Positions 16,976 to 27,138 of a stretch of 58,873 nucleotides of DNA are shown piece after piece. This stretch comes from an uncultured Collinsella sp. Its GTDB lineage: Bacteria; Actinomycetota; Coriobacteriia; Coriobacteriales; Coriobacteriaceae. The notes below the pieces were generated by a model. That model saw nothing but the letters and a program-made list of their open reading frames with translations, had not been told where the DNA came from and searched no databases. Numbering within the stretch: position 1 is the first letter of the stretch; each line of letters opens with the position of its first letter. Location: the NCBI GenBank assembly GCA_958427895.1, contig CAUADW010000003.1, positions 1 through 58,873 on the forward strand. Reading direction: 5' to 3'. The position numbers and the translations under genes are program-made.

Positions 16976-17012
16976 GGCGACGGCTCCTGCGACTCGGGAC
17001 CGTCGCCTTCTT
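16976..17012 (+). terminator. Hairpin with T-rich tail between SDR and permease genes
   Basis: GGCGACGG (16976-16983) pairs with CCGTCGCC (17000-17007), followed by TTCTTTCT. The 16-nt loop is large, so this is a moderate candidate. Confidence 0.5.
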
Positions 17013-17064
17013 TCTGACATAGGCGCGTGCGGCTACGATTCGCATGCATCCAAAGGAGATATAT

Positions 17065-18084
17065 ATGAGTGAATCGACTGCGGTGGAGGCGCCGGCGGCA
17101 AAGGAGCCGTTCTTTAAGATGTCCTCCATCCCGGGTGCCAATATTTTGGTGCCGCTTTTGCTGGGCTGCCTGCTCAACACGCTATTCCCTGACCTGTTCA
17201 AAACGCTCGGCAGCTTTACGCTTGGCATGACCCAGCAGGGCGCGGGCCCGCTCGTGGGCGCTTTTTTGCTCATCGTCGGTACGACGATTTCGTTTAAGAG
17301 TGCTCCTGCCGCCGCTGCACGCGGCGCCATCATCATCGCCGTCAAGCAGATCGTGGTCGTTGCCGTGTCGCTGCTCATCCTGTATGTGTTCAACGACAAC
17401 CTGTTTGGTATCTCTGCCATGGTGATGCTGGCGGCTTGCACCGGCGCCAACAACGCTATGTACGCTGGTCTGATGGGCACCATGGGCAATGAGGCCGAGC
17501 GTGGCGCTGTCGCAATCACCACGCTCGTTGTCGGCCCTCCGGTCACGATGATCGTGCTCGGCGCTGCCGGTCAGGCCCCGATCGGCTGGTCGCTCGTGGG
17601 CGCCATCCTGCCAATCGTCGTCGGCATTATCCTGGGCAACCTCTTCCCGAGTTTTAAGAAGATGATGGCACCGGCACTTTCCGCCATCATCGTGCTCGTC
17701 TTCTTTGCCATGGGCTCGACCATGACATTTGGCCAGCTTATCAACGGCGGCCTTCCCGGCATCCTGCTCGGCGTGATCTGCTCGGTGGTCTTTGCAATTC
17801 CCGTTATCGCGGTCGATAAGCTCACGGGCGGTACGGGTGTCGCAGGTGCGGCCATCTCGAGCTGCGCCGGAGCCAATGTGGCCACGCCTGCTGCCATGGC
17901 AAGCGTCAACGGGGCCATGTACGGTGGCGCCGTGCTCGCGACGGCTACGGCACAGGTTGCAGCGTGCGCTATCGTGACGGCCATTTTGACCCCGCTGGTC
18001 ACCAGCTGGTGCCACAAGCATTTTGAGGGCCAGGGCAACGGCGATAGCAAGGCAACGACCGACAAGGCCGCCGCAGCCGCCTAA
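17065..18084 (+). CDS. kdgT: 2-keto-3-deoxygluconate permease family transporter
   Basis: 339 residues from the ATG at 17065, with AAGGAGAT upstream. Ten or so hydrophobic helices, with KdgT-family features: FFKMSSIPGANILVPLLLG at the N-terminus, VGTTISFKSAP, ACTGANNAMYAGLMG, LGNLFPSF and GVAGAAISSCAGANVATPAA. The E. coli member imports 2-keto-3-deoxygluconate by proton symport. The dehydrogenase gene just upstream fits use of pectin- or glycosaminoglycan-derived keto sugars. No KdgK or KdgA is encoded in the window. Confidence 0.85.
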   Translation: MSESTAVEAPAAKEPFFKMSSIPGANILVPLLLGCLLNTLFPDLFKTLGSFTLGMTQQGAGPLVGAFLLIVGTTISFKSAPAAAARGAIIIAVKQIVVVAVSLLILYVFNDNLFGISAMVMLAACTGANNAMYAGLMGTMGNEAERGAVAITTLVVGPPVTMIVLGAAGQAPIGWSLVGAILPIVVGIILGNLFPSFKKMMAPALSAIIVLVFFAMGSTMTFGQLINGGLPGILLGVICSVVFAIPVIAVDKLTGGTGVAGAAISSCAGANVATPAAMASVNGAMYGGAVLATATAQVAACAIVTAILTPLVTSWCHKHFEGQGNGDSKATTDKAAAAA

Positions 18085-18123
18085 TGCCAAGCGACAATCA
18101 AAGCTAAAAACTAGCTACGCCAC

Positions 18124-18160
18124 AGGGCGGCCCCGGGGGAAATCCCGTGGCCGCCCTGCA
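18124..18160 (+). terminator. Strong hairpin after kdgT
   Basis: AGGGCGGCC (18124-18132) pairs with GGCCGCCCT (18149-18157), with further C/G pairing inside. Only a short pyrimidine run follows. Confidence 0.6.
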
Positions 18161-18552
18161 CTTTCTGTGGGGTCTGTGGGGCACTTTACCATGCTAAAAC
18201 TGGCATAACAGCTAGAGTGAACGTCGTACAAAGGCAAGGAAAAATACCAAACAAATCGGTGAACGGTAGTTGTTTACGCTCGCATTTCCTGCGGGTTTGT
18301 AAAAAACGCCCTTATGATATAAAAAAAGAAACATATAACAGCCCAGATGGAGAGGGTCGCTATGTTATCCTTCTCAGACGGGTGAAATCTTGGGTTTTGG
18401 GTTGCGGTTCCAAGGTGGACAAACGTTTTCTCTGCACCAGCGTGTGGTGAAGAACGGAAGAAGCCGGTAGTGCAAGCCGAACATTCAAGAATTCAATAAG
18501 CAGCGGTGTGAGAGAGCGCCGCATTACACGTAACTAGGAGCGTGGTTACACA
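18161..18552 (+). promoter_or_regulatory. Long AT-richer leader and promoter region of pyruvate formate-lyase
   Basis: About 390 nt with no convincing gene. A promoter-like pair is TTTGTA (18296-18301) and TATAAA (18318-18323), 16 nt apart. A minimal frame of seven codons (MLSFSDG) at 18361-18384 follows GGAGAGGG and could be a leader peptide, but that is weak. The main gene's ribosome site is AGGAG just before 18553. I see no Rex or FNR site. Confidence 0.35.
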
Positions 18553-20604
<2,052 letters not shown>

Positions 20605-20605
20605 C

Positions 20606-20666
20606 TATTGTTAGTGCTATACTAACAATAACGATTACTGATTAGCGCGCCGGTTTCGGCCGGCGC
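20606..20666 (+). promoter_or_regulatory. Palindrome with extended -10 and a hairpin between the two PFL genes
   Basis: TATTGTTAGT GCTAT ACTAACAATA (20606-20630) is a perfect 10-bp palindrome that starts 2 nt after the core's stop and overlaps TGCTATACT, an extended -10 motif. A second hairpin, GCGCCGG TTTCGG CCGGCGC, lies at 20647-20666. They could give an internal, regulated promoter for the radical subunit, or shape the ratio of the two proteins. No good -35 is seen. Confidence 0.4.
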
Positions 20667-20689
20667 CTATTAATCGAAGGAGACACATT

Positions 20690-20941
20690 ATGAAGGTTTC
20701 TGAAGTTTCCGAGACTCAGGCCGATAACCTGGTCCACATGCTCGACGCTTACGCCGAGAAGGGTGGCCACCACCTGAACATCAACGTCTTCAACCGTGAG
20801 ACGCTGCTCGACGCTCAGGCTCACCCCGAGAAGTACCCGCAGCTGACCATCCGCGTTTCCGGCTATGCCGTGAACTTCCACACGCTCACCAAGGAGCAGC
20901 AGGACGAGGTCATTTCGCGTACCTTCCACGACAAGTTCTAA
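20690..20941 (+). CDS. Separately encoded glycyl-radical domain of pyruvate formate-lyase (GrcA-like)
   Basis: 83 residues with its own ATG and the ribosome site GAAGGAGA. It corresponds to the PFL C-terminus: HLNINVFNRETLLDAQ, HPEKYPQLTI, then RVSGYAVNF with the radical Gly58, and the terminal LTKEQQDEVISRTFHDKF. E. coli GrcA (YfiD) carries the same domain as a spare part for oxygen-damaged PFL, but there the main enzyme is complete; here the core has no copy, so this protein must be an essential subunit. It probably receives the radical from PflA and docks into the core barrel. I see no start-codon or frameshift problem that would make the split an artefact. Confidence 0.9.
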   Translation: MKVSEVSETQADNLVHMLDAYAEKGGHHLNINVFNRETLLDAQAHPEKYPQLTIRVSGYAVNFHTLTKEQQDEVISRTFHDKF

Positions 20942-20963
20942 AGGGATTTAACTCCCGCAGGAT

Positions 20964-21094
20964 CGCCGGGGCTGTTTGGGTTACCTCCCAAAACGTCCTC
21001 GGACATGCAAGAAACCCTCGCTGCGCACTTCGTGCGGCGAGGGCTTCTTGCGTCCTGCGGAATATTTTGGGAGATAGCCCAAGCAGCCCCGGCG
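20964..21094 (+). repeat. Family 1 nested inverted repeat, copy B (3' of the PFL radical domain)
   Basis: The outer arms 20964-20993 and 21065-21094 pair over 30 positions with wobbles at a few sites and one A-C mismatch. The core motifs are AACGTCCTCGGACATG and GTCCTGCGGAA. The inner stem (GCAAGAAACCCTCGC with GCGAGGGCTTCTTGC) is capped by the same CGCACTTCGTGCG hairpin as copy A. It starts 23 nt after the stop. Confidence 0.8.
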
Positions 21095-21207
21095 GGGTCC
21101 TGTGTAGTCACCCTTTAGGCGAAACTCTCCTAATTATTTGGATGAGTCGTTTACTTACTTGTACTGTTACCGTCTTCCCGCTGTTGTTGGGGTATGCTTT
21201 GTTCGTA

Positions 21208-21222
21208 TGTAAACGTATGACA
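21208..21222. promoter_or_regulatory. LacI-type operator upstream of the LacI-family gene
   Basis: TGTAAACGTATGACA matches the operators at 22357 and 22374 (TGAAAACGWTTGACA). It lies 20 nt before the regulator's start, which suggests autoregulation. Confidence 0.5.
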
Positions 21223-21242
21223 TGTTGATGGGGGAGGGTGCT

Positions 21243-22253
21243 ATGGCTCGCGAGGGCGCTCGTTCTAAGGATTCTGCTAAGCCTGGCATCAAGGAAGTTG
21301 CAGCGGTGGCGGGGGTTTCGCCCACTACGGTATCTCGCGTGCTTAATAATCGCGGCTATATTAGCCAAGAAACCCGCGATAAGGTCCATGCCGCGATGGA
21401 GCGCATCAACTATACGCCCAACGATATCGCCCGTGCCATGCTCAACGGTCGCCTGAACCTTATCGGCATGATCGTTCCCTTTGTGAGCAGCCCGTTCCAT
21501 GCTCAGGTTGTGCAGGCGGTCGAGCGCACGTTGGCGGAAAACGGCTTTAAGATGTTGCTGTGCAACAGCGCCAATCGACCCGATCTTGAGCGTTCCTATA
21601 TTGACATGCTCCGCCGCAATATGGTCGACGGCGTCATCGTCAACTCCCTCAATATCGGTGCTGAGGCATATGCCGAGATGGGCTTGAGCCTGGTTGGTAT
21701 CGACTGCGACCTTGGCGAGGCCTCTGTTCAGATTGCGAGCGACAGCTATAGCATCGGCGAACTTGCCACGCGTCGCCTGATCGATGACGGGTGTTCACGC
21801 ATCCTGTGCCTGCGCAGCAATAGCCGCATGCGCATGCCTGCCAATAAGCGTACCGATGCCTACCTCGATGTTGTTGAGCAGGCCGGTTTGCCCGCGCTTG
21901 TCCGTGAGGTCGAGTTCGTTAAGCCCGATGACGAAAAGAGTGCGGTCGTTGCGAAGATCCTCGATGAGAACCCCGATATTGACGGCATCTTTGCGGGAGA
22001 CGACACGATGGCGGCCATCTGCCTCAACATTATGAAGCAGCGCGGCTTGAGCGCTCCGGACGATATTAAGGTCGTGGGCGCGGATGGTGCCCGCCGCACT
22101 ATGACGTTTATGCCTGACTTAACAACCGTACGCCAAGATATCGATCGCATCGGAGAGCTCGCGGCGCAATCCATCATCGCTCTTGTTAACGGCGATAATC
22201 CTGAATCGAATATCAAGCTCCCCGTTGAACTCATTGAGGGCAAAACCGCGTAG
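21243..22253 (+). CDS. LacI-family transcriptional regulator of the sucrose/fructan operon
   Basis: 336 residues from the ATG at 21243, chosen for GGGGGAGG 6 nt upstream over an ATG at 21222. The N-terminal helix-turn-helix GIKEVAAVAGVSPTTVSRVL and hinge NYTPNDIARAM are typical, followed by a periplasmic-binding-protein-like effector domain (NLIGMIVPFVSSPFHAQVV, GIFAGDDTMAA, TTVRQDIDRIGELAAQSI). It should repress the downstream genes until a sugar or sugar phosphate binds. Five similar 15-bp sites lie upstream of this gene, the first glycosidase gene and the PTS gene. Confidence 0.9.
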   Translation: MAREGARSKDSAKPGIKEVAAVAGVSPTTVSRVLNNRGYISQETRDKVHAAMERINYTPNDIARAMLNGRLNLIGMIVPFVSSPFHAQVVQAVERTLAENGFKMLLCNSANRPDLERSYIDMLRRNMVDGVIVNSLNIGAEAYAEMGLSLVGIDCDLGEASVQIASDSYSIGELATRRLIDDGCSRILCLRSNSRMRMPANKRTDAYLDVVEQAGLPALVREVEFVKPDDEKSAVVAKILDENPDIDGIFAGDDTMAAICLNIMKQRGLSAPDDIKVVGADGARRTMTFMPDLTTVRQDIDRIGELAAQSIIALVNGDNPESNIKLPVELIEGKTA

Positions 22254-22309
22254 TTCATCCCGTGCCAAAAGAATTCCTCAAACGCCTCTGATGACCGTTC
22301 GCCGGCATA

Positions 22310-22388
22310 TGTCAACCGTTTGCCGACGACTGGAACTGCGAAAAGACGTATTGATGTGAAAACGTTTGACATATGAAAACGATTGACA
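22310..22388. promoter_or_regulatory. Cluster of three LacI-type operators before the glycosidase operon
   Basis: Sites: TGTCAACCGTTTGCC (22310-22324, inverted), TGAAAACGTTTGACA (22357-22371) and TGAAAACGATTGACA (22374-22388). The last two are 17 bp apart on the same DNA face region and lie 50-80 nt upstream of the start. Confidence 0.6.
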
Positions 22389-22437
22389 TATCTTGCAGTT
22401 GTACCGAGTTAGTATCTTGTGGGAAAGGAAGTCTCGG

Positions 22438-23820
22438 ATGCACAAGGTGTATTACCAGCCTGAGGGAATTTGGGTAGGCGACATCATGCCGTACGGCGAG
22501 GACGGCACGTTCTATCTCTATCATCAGCGTGACACGCGTAACCCCGGACCTTTCGGAGAGCCGTTTGGCTGGGCACTCGCGACGACCAAGGATTTCGTCA
22601 ACTACAAGGACTTTGGCGAGAGCCTTGAGCGTGGCGGCGACGAGGAAGTCGACCAGTATGTTTATGCCGGCACGGTGTTTAAGGTGGGCGACAAGTACCA
22701 TGCGCTCTACACTGGTTGCAATCGCGATAAGGTCCGCGCACGCTTGATGAAGCAGGTTCTTCTTCACGCAACGAGTGACGACGCCGTCAAGTGGGAGAAG
22801 AACATCGCCGAGACGCTGCTTCCGCCCCAGGAAGGTTACGATGACCGCAACTGGCGCGATCCCTTTGTGCTTTGGGATGAGGAGAACGAAGAGTACATGC
22901 TCATCCTCGGCACGCGCGTGGGCGAGGACAAGCGTCTGATGACCGGGCGTCTGGTCAAGTTCACCTCCAAGGACCTGGATACCTGGGAGTTCCAGGGCGA
23001 CTGGTGGAATCCGGGCCTTTACACCATGTTCGAGATGCCTGATCTCTTTAAGATGGGCGACTGGTGGTATCTGGTGTTCTCCGAGTACAGTGATGGCAAC
23101 AAGACCCGTTACCGCATGTCTCGCTCCATCAACGGTCCTTGGATCACTCCTGCTGACGATTCATTCGATGGCCGCGCGTACTATGCCGCGCGTACCGCAT
23201 TTGATGGCGAGCGCCGCGTTCTCTTTGGTTGGGTTCCTACGCGTGACGAGGGTGGCGATCCCAGCTCTTACCTGTGGGGTGGCACCTTTATGCCTCTCGA
23301 GATCGTTCAGCGTGCCGACGGAACGCTCGGCACCAAGCTCCCTGACAGCATGCTTGGCGCCTTTGGCGAGGCTAAGGCAGTCGAGGCCTTTGAGCTTTCC
23401 TGCGAGTCGGGCAAGGTCGAGCAGGTGCTCGCCGCGGATGCCGGTTCCACCTATATGCTCGATGCCGACATCGAGCTCGCCGGTGACGCTGCCGGCTTCT
23501 CGGTGAAGCTTGCCGAGGACGCCGAGTCCGGTCTTGCCTATGAGTTCCGCGCCAACCTGCGTGAGGGCAAGCTCGAGTTTACGGCGGCCCCCCAGTATCC
23601 GTGGTTCCAGGTCAACAACATGGGCCTCGAGCGTCCGTTGTTCTTTAAGGGCGAGGGCACTCATCATGTGCGCCTGGTCGTTGACGACGATATCGCGACC
23701 GTCTTTGTCGATGATGTTGCGCTTAACGCGCGCTTCTGCAATAAGCAGGGCCAGGGTGTGGCGCTGACGGTCACCGACGGAACGCTCAAGTGCGCAAATG
23801 CAACGATCGCGTCTCTGTAA
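22438..23820 (+). CDS. Clan GH-J (GH32-like) beta-fructosidase-related protein
   Basis: 460 residues from the ATG at 22438, with GGAAAGGAAG upstream. It shows a five-bladed propeller pattern with GH32-like sites: VGDIMPY (probable nucleophile Asp15) in place of the usual WMNDPNG, NWRDPFVLW (RDP motif), and FEMPDLFKMG with the likely acid/base Glu in place of ECPD. A C-terminal beta-sandwich follows from about residue 325. No signal peptide, so it acts inside the cell. It is the first gene after the regulator and is followed by the sugar PTS. It may split a fructosyl disaccharide, fructooligosaccharide or difructose compound; the exact substrate is unknown. Confidence 0.75.
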   Translation: MHKVYYQPEGIWVGDIMPYGEDGTFYLYHQRDTRNPGPFGEPFGWALATTKDFVNYKDFGESLERGGDEEVDQYVYAGTVFKVGDKYHALYTGCNRDKVRARLMKQVLLHATSDDAVKWEKNIAETLLPPQEGYDDRNWRDPFVLWDEENEEYMLILGTRVGEDKRLMTGRLVKFTSKDLDTWEFQGDWWNPGLYTMFEMPDLFKMGDWWYLVFSEYSDGNKTRYRMSRSINGPWITPADDSFDGRAYYAARTAFDGERRVLFGWVPTRDEGGDPSSYLWGGTFMPLEIVQRADGTLGTKLPDSMLGAFGEAKAVEAFELSCESGKVEQVLAADAGSTYMLDADIELAGDAAGFSVKLAEDAESGLAYEFRANLREGKLEFTAAPQYPWFQVNNMGLERPLFFKGEGTHHVRLVVDDDIATVFVDDVALNARFCNKQGQGVALTVTDGTLKCANATIASL

Positions 23821-23827
23821 TGGCATC

Positions 23828-23837
23828 AAAACGTTTT
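23828..23837. promoter_or_regulatory. LacI-type operator before the PTS gene
   Basis: AAAACGTTTT, a perfect palindrome within ATCAAAACGTTTTATGAT, lies 29 nt upstream of the PTS start and 8 nt after the glycosidase stop. It matches the centre of the upstream operators. Confidence 0.45.
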
Positions 23838-23865
23838 ATGATTTCGTAAGGGAATGGAGAGGAAC

Positions 23866-25317
23866 ATGGACTACAAAGTAGTGTCTCAGCAAGTCGTCGA
23901 TAACGTCGGCGGTCTGGAGAACATCGAGGGCGCCACGCATTGCGTTACGCGTCTGCGCCTGGTGCTCAAGGATACGAGCAAGTACAACAAGGCCGAGCTC
24001 GAGAACATCGATGGCGTCAAGGGCGTGCTGTACAACAGCGGCCAGCTCATGATCATCTTCGGTACCGGTACCGTCAACAAGGTCTACGATGAGTTTATGG
24101 CTCTGACGGGCGTTAAGGAGATCAGCGCTTCCGAGGTCAAGGGCGCCGAGGCGGACAAGAAGGGCAAGTTCTTCTCGGTCCTCAAGGTATTCTCGGATAT
24201 CTTTATCCCCATCATTCCCGCTTTCGTCGGCGCTGCTATCATCATCGGCCTTAAGTCGCTGATCGTTGCCAACGGCCTCTTTGGCATGGAGGGCAGCCTT
24301 GCCGACCACAGCGAGTTCCTCAAGAACCTCGCAAGCTTCTTTGCCATTATCGCCACCACGTTTGACTACCTGCCTGTCCTGGTTATGTACAGCGCGGTGA
24401 AGCGTTTTGGCGGTAACCCGATTCTGGGCATCCTCGTCGGTATCGTCATGGTTCACCCGAGCCTTATGAACCGCAACACGTTCGTTATGGACCCGACGGG
24501 TGCTGAGTACTGGAACTTTGGTCCGCTCTCCATTCCCATGGTTGCTTTCCAGGGCGGCGTGTTCCCTGCAATCCTGACTGCCTGGTTTATGGCCAAGGTC
24601 GAAAAGATTGCCCAGAAGTACATCCCCGAGGTCGTCTCGTTTGTCTTTGTCCCGACCGTTACCCTGATTCTTGCTAACGTTGCCCTGTTCACCGTGTTCG
24701 GCCCGCTCGGCAACCTGATCGGCGACGTCCTCGCTGGCGTAATCGATGTCCTGTACAACAGGATGGGCGTCTTTGGCGCCTTTGTCTTCGCCGCGTTCCT
24801 GCAGCCGCTCGTCGTTACCGGTACGCATCAGTTCATCCAGGGTATCGAGGCAAACCTCGTTGCCACGACCGGCTTCAACTACATCCAGGCTATCTGGTCG
24901 GTTTCCATCATCGCCCAGGGCGGCGGCGCCATCGGCATGTACCTCATTCACAAGAAGCATTCCAAAGAGCGCAACATCTGCATGTCGTCCTTTATCCCGA
25001 CGCTGGTCGGTATCTCCGAGCCCGCAATCTTTGCTGCAAACATGCGCTACTCGATCATCCCGTTCATCTGCGCTTGCATCGGTGCAGGCTGCGGCGGTGC
25101 CTTCGTGAAGCTCTTTGAGGTGCGCGCCATCGGTCAGGGTCTGACCGGCGTGCTTGGCCTGCTCATCGTCACGCCCGAGACGCTCGTGTGGTATGTGGCT
25201 GGCAATCTCATCGCCTTTATCGTGCCGATCGTCTTGATCTTTGCCTACAACAAGGCAAAGGGCGTGCCGACCACTGATGAAGAGGGCGCTGGTGCTGGCT
25301 TCGATGTCAGCTTCTAG
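23866..25317 (+). CDS. PTS sugar permease EIIBC, sucrose/glucose family
   Basis: 483 residues from the ATG at 23866, set by GGAGAGG. The EIIB domain (about 1-85) has the phosphorylated Cys26 in THCVTRLRL. EIIC (about 100-465) has ten or so helices with IPIIPAFVGAAIIIGL, GGNPILGILVGIVMVHPSLM, VTGTHQFIQGIEANL and TLVGISEPAIFAANMRY, typical of sucrose (ScrA) and trehalose/beta-glucoside permeases. It imports and phosphorylates the sugar. No EIIA domain is present here or in the next genes, so it should borrow a glucose-type EIIA from elsewhere, as ScrA does. Confidence 0.9.
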   Translation: MDYKVVSQQVVDNVGGLENIEGATHCVTRLRLVLKDTSKYNKAELENIDGVKGVLYNSGQLMIIFGTGTVNKVYDEFMALTGVKEISASEVKGAEADKKGKFFSVLKVFSDIFIPIIPAFVGAAIIIGLKSLIVANGLFGMEGSLADHSEFLKNLASFFAIIATTFDYLPVLVMYSAVKRFGGNPILGILVGIVMVHPSLMNRNTFVMDPTGAEYWNFGPLSIPMVAFQGGVFPAILTAWFMAKVEKIAQKYIPEVVSFVFVPTVTLILANVALFTVFGPLGNLIGDVLAGVIDVLYNRMGVFGAFVFAAFLQPLVVTGTHQFIQGIEANLVATTGFNYIQAIWSVSIIAQGGGAIGMYLIHKKHSKERNICMSSFIPTLVGISEPAIFAANMRYSIIPFICACIGAGCGGAFVKLFEVRAIGQGLTGVLGLLIVTPETLVWYVAGNLIAFIVPIVLIFAYNKAKGVPTTDEEGAGAGFDVSF

Positions 25318-25354
25318 TTGAGCCGTTCAGCGTAATCTGAGGATAAGTCCATTT

Positions 25355-25396
25355 GGGGAAGGGCGTTCGACTCGTGTGAGTCGAGCGTCCTTCCCC
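25355..25396 (+). terminator. Strong 19-bp hairpin between the PTS and scrB genes
   Basis: GGGGAAGGGCGTTCGACTC pairs with GAGTCGAGCGTCCTTCCCC (two G-T wobbles) around GTGT. No T-run follows, so partial termination, RNA processing or transcript stabilisation within the operon are all possible. Confidence 0.5.
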
Positions 25397-25418
25397 ATAG
25401 ACGAGAAAGTCAACGGCG

Positions 25419-26861
25419 ATGTTTAATCAAAAAAATAAGGTGACACGCGCGGACTATGAGCAGTGGCGTGCCGGACAGGATGAGACGGCGGGTCGCATCG
25501 CGTCCGACCCCGATAGGCTCCTGTTCCATGTGGAGCCTGAGCTTGGCTGGCTCAACGACCCCAACGGTTTGGTGCAGATCGGTGATACGTATCACATCTA
25601 TCACCAATACGATCCATTCGATGCTGCGCATGGCGGTCCAGTGCTTTGGAATCATCTGACAACAAAGGATTTTGTGACGTACGAGAATCGCGGCCCTGTG
25701 CTGTTCCCCGATTCCGATTTGGATTCGAGCGGAGCGTATTCTGGTTCTGCCTTTGTACACGACGGCAAGATTCACTACTTCTATACCGGCAACGTCAAGC
25801 ACTTTGACCGCGATGATTACGACTACGTGTTGACGGGCCGTGAGCAAAACCAGATTCATGTGGTTGCCGAGAACCCCGACGAATTGGGCGAGAAGCGCAT
25901 GGCTGTTGGGCCGGTCGATTACCCCGACGATATCGGTACGCACGTGCGTGATCCCAAAATCCTTGAACACGATGGTATCTACTACATGGTTCTGGGCGCT
26001 CGTACGAAAGACGACCGCGGCTGCGTGCTTGTCTATACCTCGAGCGATCTAGAGGACTGGAGCTATGCGACGCGCATTGAGTTGGGCGAGAAGTTTGGCT
26101 TTATGTGGGAGTGCCCCGATCTGTTTGAGCTCGATGGTGAGCTTATTCTCGTTTGCTGTCCGCAGGGTGTGTCCGCCGATGGATGGCGTTACCGCAATCC
26201 GCACCAGTGCGTGTGGTTTCCCATCGAGGCCGATTGGGAGGCGCCGAGTTTTAAGATCGCCGGGCAGGGCATGCCCCCGATGGTCGATGCCGGCTTTGAT
26301 TTCTACGCACCGCAGTCTTTTGAGGATGCTGCGGGTCGGCGCTTGATGATCGGGTGGTCGGGTTGCCCCGATGCGACGGCAAAAAGCCCGACGGTGGCAC
26401 GCGGGTGGCAGTGCGCGTTGACGGTGCCGAGAGAACTGAGCATGCGCGATGGTAAGCTCTGTCAGCAGCCGGTGCACGAGATTGAGAGGATGCGTGGCGA
26501 CTGCGTTTGCGCGACAGGCGGTGAAACCGTTGAGGAGCCGGGCCGCCTGTTTGATCTTGTGGTTTCCTGTGAGGGCGCCCAGGTGATCGAGCTCGAAATC
26601 CGCAAGGGTGTCTTTGTGCGCTATGCAGACGGGATGCTTACCCTCGACATGGGTGACGAAGGCTATGGGCGCGACCAGAGGTCGATCGAGCTCAGCGAGC
26701 TTCGCGACCTGCGCGTGCTTTCGGACACTACGATGGCCGAGATTTTTGCAAATGGCGGCGAGGCAGCACTTACGAGCCGGACCTATTCGCCGGCGGTTCC
26801 GGCGATGGAGCTGCACGCCGAGGGTGCGGTATCGATGAATTTCTACCGCCTCGTGCATTAA
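25419..26861 (+). CDS. scrB: GH32 sucrose-6-phosphate hydrolase
   Basis: 480 residues. The three GH32 catalytic motifs are intact: GWLNDPNG (nucleophile Asp), THVRDPKIL (transition-state Asp) and WECPDLF (acid/base Glu). SGSAFVHDGKIHYFYTGN is also typical. It has no signal peptide, which suits hydrolysis of the sucrose 6-phosphate made by the PTS permease into glucose 6-phosphate and fructose. It is the last gene of the LacI-controlled operon. The GH32 C-terminal sandwich begins near residue 345 and is shorter than usual. The ribosome site before the ATG is weak, so translation may depend on its neighbour. Confidence 0.9.
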   Translation: MFNQKNKVTRADYEQWRAGQDETAGRIASDPDRLLFHVEPELGWLNDPNGLVQIGDTYHIYHQYDPFDAAHGGPVLWNHLTTKDFVTYENRGPVLFPDSDLDSSGAYSGSAFVHDGKIHYFYTGNVKHFDRDDYDYVLTGREQNQIHVVAENPDELGEKRMAVGPVDYPDDIGTHVRDPKILEHDGIYYMVLGARTKDDRGCVLVYTSSDLEDWSYATRIELGEKFGFMWECPDLFELDGELILVCCPQGVSADGWRYRNPHQCVWFPIEADWEAPSFKIAGQGMPPMVDAGFDFYAPQSFEDAAGRRLMIGWSGCPDATAKSPTVARGWQCALTVPRELSMRDGKLCQQPVHEIERMRGDCVCATGGETVEEPGRLFDLVVSCEGAQVIELEIRKGVFVRYADGMLTLDMGDEGYGRDQRSIELSELRDLRVLSDTTMAEIFANGGEAALTSRTYSPAVPAMELHAEGAVSMNFYRLVH

Positions 26862-27012
26862 CCGTGCATGGAGTACGATTGGACTTGCTGGGCGGAATGT
26901 GTCGCAGTTACCGCGGCCAGCTACCGTTTATCGCGTATAGCGACCGTTTGCGGAATAAGTAACACTCCTTAATAAACCGTGTAGAATCTCAGGATGCACG
27001 GAGTTTTCCAGG

Positions 27013-27055
27013 GAGACGCTGTCCTTTGTTGTGTGCAAGGGGCGGCGTCTCTTTG
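27013..27055 (+). terminator. Hairpin downstream of scrB
   Basis: GAGACGC (27013-27019) and CCTTTG pair with CAAGG and GCGTCTC (ending 27051), followed by TTTGG. It is a weak terminator candidate within the 277-nt gap before degV, where I see nothing else of note. Confidence 0.45.
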
Positions 27056-27138
27056 GCGCTTGGACGCCGTTGTGCAACAGTGCGGCGGCACGTGCGTCAC
27101 ATATTGAAAAACCAACGTCGAGATGGGTCGTGATAAGA

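Noticed and set aside
18217..18450. 77-codon frame upstream of pyruvate formate-lyase
   Set aside because: Biased, non-protein-like composition, no clear ribosome site, and it lies over the likely promoter.
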